Assembly (NCBI GenBank): GCA_024692825.1
Contig: JAILMB010000129.1
Coordinates: forward strand, 1 to 39,482
Direction of reading: 5' to 3'
Origin: Lachnospiraceae bacterium
GTDB lineage: Bacteria; Bacillota; Clostridia; Lachnospirales; Lachnospiraceae
Length of the DNA: 39,482 bases
This document shows, piece by piece, positions 36,191 to 39,482 of this stretch (positions within the stretch are counted from its first letter, which is position 1; each line of letters starts with the position of its first letter). The notes beneath the pieces were generated by a model. It was not told the DNA's origin. It worked only from the letters and a program-made list of their open reading frames with translations, and searched no databases. The position numbers and the translations under genes were made by a program.

Positions 36191-39154
36191 ATGCAAATAA
36201 ATGAATTAAAAAATCTTATGTTGGCTGGAGCCAACAATCAAATAAATCAGCAGATTTCCCCAATGGGAAATACTCAGAGTGAAGAGGAGGTAAAAGGAAA
36301 TACTCCTCTTAGAAGCATATCTTTAAAAAATCCATTTTACGAAAAAAATGATATAGAGCAGAATAATGCAGCGAAGGATTTTGAAGACGCAAAAAACAGC
36401 GGGCTTAACGCAAAAGAAATAAAAAACAAAATGGTGTTGAATTCGGAACATATGACCCATGGAGAGTATTCTACCTTAGAGGAGGATGGATATCATCCTA
36501 TGGATATGGATGAAAAAGAGTTTGTAACTATTGCGGATAAAATACGTGTGCAACTGGCAAAAGGCGGCATGGATGTTTCTGTTACAGGTGGGTTGTCAGA
36601 AGCGGCAGTGGAAGATCCCATGATGGAAAAGGCAATTGATAATGCAATGAAAAAAGCAGGAGAATTATCGAATCTGTCTGAGGATAACATGCTTTATCTA
36701 GTAAAAAATGAGATGGAGCCAACCATTGACAATTTGTTTCAGGCAGAGTATTCACAGGGACAAGGAGCAGTAAATCCTGCAGAGGCAGTGACGATTGATT
36801 TTACAAAGCCAGAAATGTCAGGACTTTTAGAGCAGGTATCTTCCGTTATAACGGAGGCAGGATTTGAGGCAGATAGCATGCAGCTTCAGAATGCTGCTTT
36901 ATTAATTGAAAATGATATTCCCGTGACAGAGGGATCGATTTCTTATTTAAACCAGTTACAAACCACAGATTTACTTTTAGATCCGGCACAGGTCTCTCAA
37001 GCAATTTTAACTTCTATTGAAGAGGGACAGATGCCAAAGGATGCCTATTTGATGGAGGGATATTCTCTTTATGATCAGGCAGTAGAAGCAGATGTGTATT
37101 TCAAAGAAACTTCTGCAGAAGAAATCGCTACAGCTTCTATTATGGAGGATAATGTGGCAGCGCTACGCAAGGTAGAAGAAATTCGCTTAATGATGACGGT
37201 AGAGGCGAATTACTCTATGTTAAAACAGGGGATAATCATCGATACTATGGATTTAGAGACCTTAGTAGAAAACTTAAAAACTCAGGAAGCAGAGAGTGCT
37301 ACAGAGGTCAAGGCAGCAAATGTTCTTGAAATAAAGAATGAGATTCAATCTTATCCTGTTGATTTATTAGGGGGATTTCGGACTAAAGATAGTATTGATT
37401 CGGCCACCTTATCAGATATGCAGACTTCTGGTGCGATTCTTCAAGCAAAATATCAAACAGCAGGTCAGCACTACGAAACTATGCAGACCCAGGTGCGTAG
37501 GGATTTAGGAGATTCTATCTCTAAAGCGTTCCAAAATGTTGATGATATTTTAAAAGATTTAGGATTGGATACTACAGAGGCAAATGAACGGGCCGTTCGA
37601 ATTTTAGGGTACAATTCCTTAGAGATAACAGAAGAAAATGTGGCTCTTATGAAGTACGGGGATGAAACAGTTCAAACTGCGTTTAAGGCTTTAACGCCAA
37701 AGACAGTGACTTCTATGATTAAAGAAGGCTATAATCCTTTGGATATGAGTCTTTCTGATTTGATTCAAAAAGCAAAAGAACTTTCCTCTGAGGAAGGAAG
37801 TACATCTGGAAATAATAATCAAAACGCTTCTGAAAAAGATGCAGAGAATTTTGCAGCGTTTTTATGGAAATTAGAGCGTCAGAATGGAATTACAGAAGAG
37901 CAACGACAGAGCTACATCGGAGTATACCGACTCCTGCATCAGGTAGAAGCAACGGATGGAGCAGTGATAGGTCAACTCCTTCATCAAGGGGCAGATTTGA
38001 CACTTCGAAATATGATGGGGGCAGTACGAACAAAAAAGAATACCAATATGGATTACACCGTAGACGATGATTTTGGTGGAGTAGATAGCATTACCTCTTC
38101 TTTATCAATTACGCAACAAATTGAAACGGCCTTTATGACCATGCGTACCTCTGATGCGAAAGATGTGATCTCGCCAGAGAAGATGATGCAATTTGATAAT
38201 GAAGCAGATTATATGAATATGAATCCGGATCAGTTTGCCTCTGCTTTGGAGCAAATGGAGGATAATGAAGAAGAAAAGGCTTATCAACAGGAGCAAATTA
38301 CTCGTATGCAACAGGCGGTTACATCTGAAGAAAAGGTATATCAGATGTTACATCAGATGGATTTTCCAACAACGCCGGCATATCTTGAAGCCTGGTCCCA
38401 GTATATGAATAATCGAAATCAGATGTTTAAAAATCTGGCAAAGAATTTAAATTCAGAGCGAGAGGTATTTTCTGAAATAGGAGACAGTATCGATTTTGAT
38501 GATTTAGATATGGCCTTACAGACAACCATGGAAGATATTATTGAAGCCATGGGAGAGGCGTCAAAGACACCGGAAGAAATGGCTGAAGCCCAGGAGAAAT
38601 TGGCAGAAACAGCAGAAAATGTCATGAGAAACATGATGGTGGAAAAGAATGTTACATCTATTGATGTTCGTGGAATGAAAATTTCTGTAAAACAGCTTCA
38701 AATGTTAGGAAAACGAGCAAGAGAAACGGAGCAGTTTGCCATTCCTATTATGGTTGCCGATGAATATGGAAATATGTCTTTAAAAATCGTTCGTGGAAAA
38801 GAGGAAGATAAGGGGCAGGTAGACATTACCTTGGATATGGAAACAACAGGTGCAGTTTCAGCCACATTTAAGTATGAAGGAAACTCATTGGATGGTTCCA
38901 TTACCACCTCATCTCAAAATACAAGAGAGCTTTTATCACAGAGAATGGCTGAAATTGCATCAGCAATGCAAAAAGCAGCAGAGATGCCGGTGTCCTTAAG
39001 CTTTGGTTGGGATGAAACTACAGATGCCAATGAAATCGACGAAGAAGGAGATTACGATTTTGAAACGACAACAGAGAAAAGATCGATCCAGACCACAAAA
39101 TTATATGGCATAGCAAGAGCTTTTATTACCAGTTTTGGAGAGATTACGGCATAA
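36191..39154 (+). CDS. Large flagellar-associated protein, DUF6240-like; C-terminus reminiscent of the FliK hook-length domain
   Basis: Start reset to ATG 36191 (MQINELKNLMLAGANN) with SD GCGGAGG; located just before flagellin; C-terminal GQVDITLDMETTGAVSATFKYE...TRELLSQRMAEIASAMQ. Confidence 0.65.
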   Translation: MQINELKNLMLAGANNQINQQISPMGNTQSEEEVKGNTPLRSISLKNPFYEKNDIEQNNAAKDFEDAKNSGLNAKEIKNKMVLNSEHMTHGEYSTLEEDGYHPMDMDEKEFVTIADKIRVQLAKGGMDVSVTGGLSEAAVEDPMMEKAIDNAMKKAGELSNLSEDNMLYLVKNEMEPTIDNLFQAEYSQGQGAVNPAEAVTIDFTKPEMSGLLEQVSSVITEAGFEADSMQLQNAALLIENDIPVTEGSISYLNQLQTTDLLLDPAQVSQAILTSIEEGQMPKDAYLMEGYSLYDQAVEADVYFKETSAEEIATASIMEDNVAALRKVEEIRLMMTVEANYSMLKQGIIIDTMDLETLVENLKTQEAESATEVKAANVLEIKNEIQSYPVDLLGGFRTKDSIDSATLSDMQTSGAILQAKYQTAGQHYETMQTQVRRDLGDSISKAFQNVDDILKDLGLDTTEANERAVRILGYNSLEITEENVALMKYGDETVQTAFKALTPKTVTSMIKEGYNPLDMSLSDLIQKAKELSSEEGSTSGNNNQNASEKDAENFAAFLWKLERQNGITEEQRQSYIGVYRLLHQVEATDGAVIGQLLHQGADLTLRNMMGAVRTKKNTNMDYTVDDDFGGVDSITSSLSITQQIETAFMTMRTSDAKDVISPEKMMQFDNEADYMNMNPDQFASALEQMEDNEEEKAYQQEQITRMQQAVTSEEKVYQMLHQMDFPTTPAYLEAWSQYMNNRNQMFKNLAKNLNSEREVFSEIGDSIDFDDLDMALQTTMEDIIEAMGEASKTPEEMAEAQEKLAETAENVMRNMMVEKNVTSIDVRGMKISVKQLQMLGKRARETEQFAIPIMVADEYGNMSLKIVRGKEEDKGQVDITLDMETTGAVSATFKYEGNSLDGSITTSSQNTRELLSQRMAEIASAMQKAAEMPVSLSFGWDETTDANEIDEEGDYDFETTTEKRSIQTTKLYGIARAFITSFGEITA

Positions 39155-39173
39155 AAAGGATTGGATTTTTCCC

Positions 39174-39200
39174 TTAAGTTTTGAGGGAAGTTTCCGATAT
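39174..39200 (+). promoter_or_regulatory. Putative sigma-28 promoter of flagellin
   Basis: TTAAGTTT-N11-TCCGATAT compared with TAAAGTTT-N11-GCCGATAA. Confidence 0.7.
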
Positions 39201-39210
39201 ATACAATAGA

Positions 39211-39244
39211 GACAAGGATTGTCAAAAGAATGCATGGAAGCATT
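39211..39244 (+). promoter_or_regulatory. Flagellin mRNA leader with tandem GGA-loop hairpins (candidate CsrA sites)
   Basis: GACAA-GGA-TTGTC (39211-39223) and AATGC-ATGGAA-GCATT (39229-39244). Confidence 0.6.
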
Positions 39245-39294
39245 TTGGTTTCACGCTACTTTTGGCAATTTTTTTATGATAGAGAGGTACACTT

Positions 39295-39482
39295 ATGAAG
39301 GTAAACAATAATATTTCGGCAGTAATTACAAACAATCAGTTACTTCGTACAGAGGATTCTTTGGCTCAGTCCATGGAGCGACTTTCCTCAGGTCTTAAAA
39401 TAAATCATGCAAAGGACAATCCGTCAGGAATGGCCATTTCTAATAAAATGCAGGCTCAGATTAACGGTTTGGATCAGGCATC
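39295..39482 (+). CDS. hag: Flagellin N-terminus (truncated by window end)
   Basis: MKVNNNISAVITNNQLLRTEDSLAQSMERLSSGLKINHAKDNPSGMAISNKMQAQINGLDQA; SD AGAGAGG. Confidence 0.95.
   Translation, partial: MKVNNNISAVITNNQLLRTEDSLAQSMERLSSGLKINHAKDNPSGMAISNKMQAQINGLDQA

Noticed and set aside
1-39482. CRISPR arrays, transposases, integrases, tRNA or rRNA genes
   Set aside because: None found on reading; no regular short repeats with spacers and no mobility-gene motifs

Overview
Low-GC Firmicute window, probably Lachnospiraceae (inferred from gene content and the flagellin/DUF6240-like context). Left part (1-26.6 kb): a dense cell-envelope glycan locus. It holds a partial gmd, GT2 and GtrA genes, five acyltransferase-3 genes, an LTA-synthase-like sulfatase, GT-C-like multipass enzymes, and a tandem set of seven paralogous multipass membrane proteins (A-G, 8.1-20.0 kb) that I cannot assign to a named family. 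An orphan SBP_bac_5-like lipoprotein and an opposite-strand DUF6311-like gene interrupt this array. Right part (26.7-39.5 kb): mostly housekeeping genes (phosphoglucomutase, GT2, tocopherol-cyclase-like protein, pepD, pfkA, dnaX, ybaB, recR), then a large flagellar-associated protein and the start of flagellin. The most notable observations are: (1) the seven-member array, with two alternating motif subtypes inside and degenerate members at both ends; (2) reciprocal intrinsic-terminator-like hairpins, each inside the coding sequence of the convergent neighbour; (3) matching sigma-28-like promoters and tandem GGA-loop (CsrA-type) hairpins in the leaders of the flagellin gene and the DUF6240-like gene; (4) a 139-bp convergent overlap of two membrane-protein genes. 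No mobile elements, CRISPR arrays, tRNAs or rRNAs were recognised. All assignments are by eye from sequence; no searches were run.
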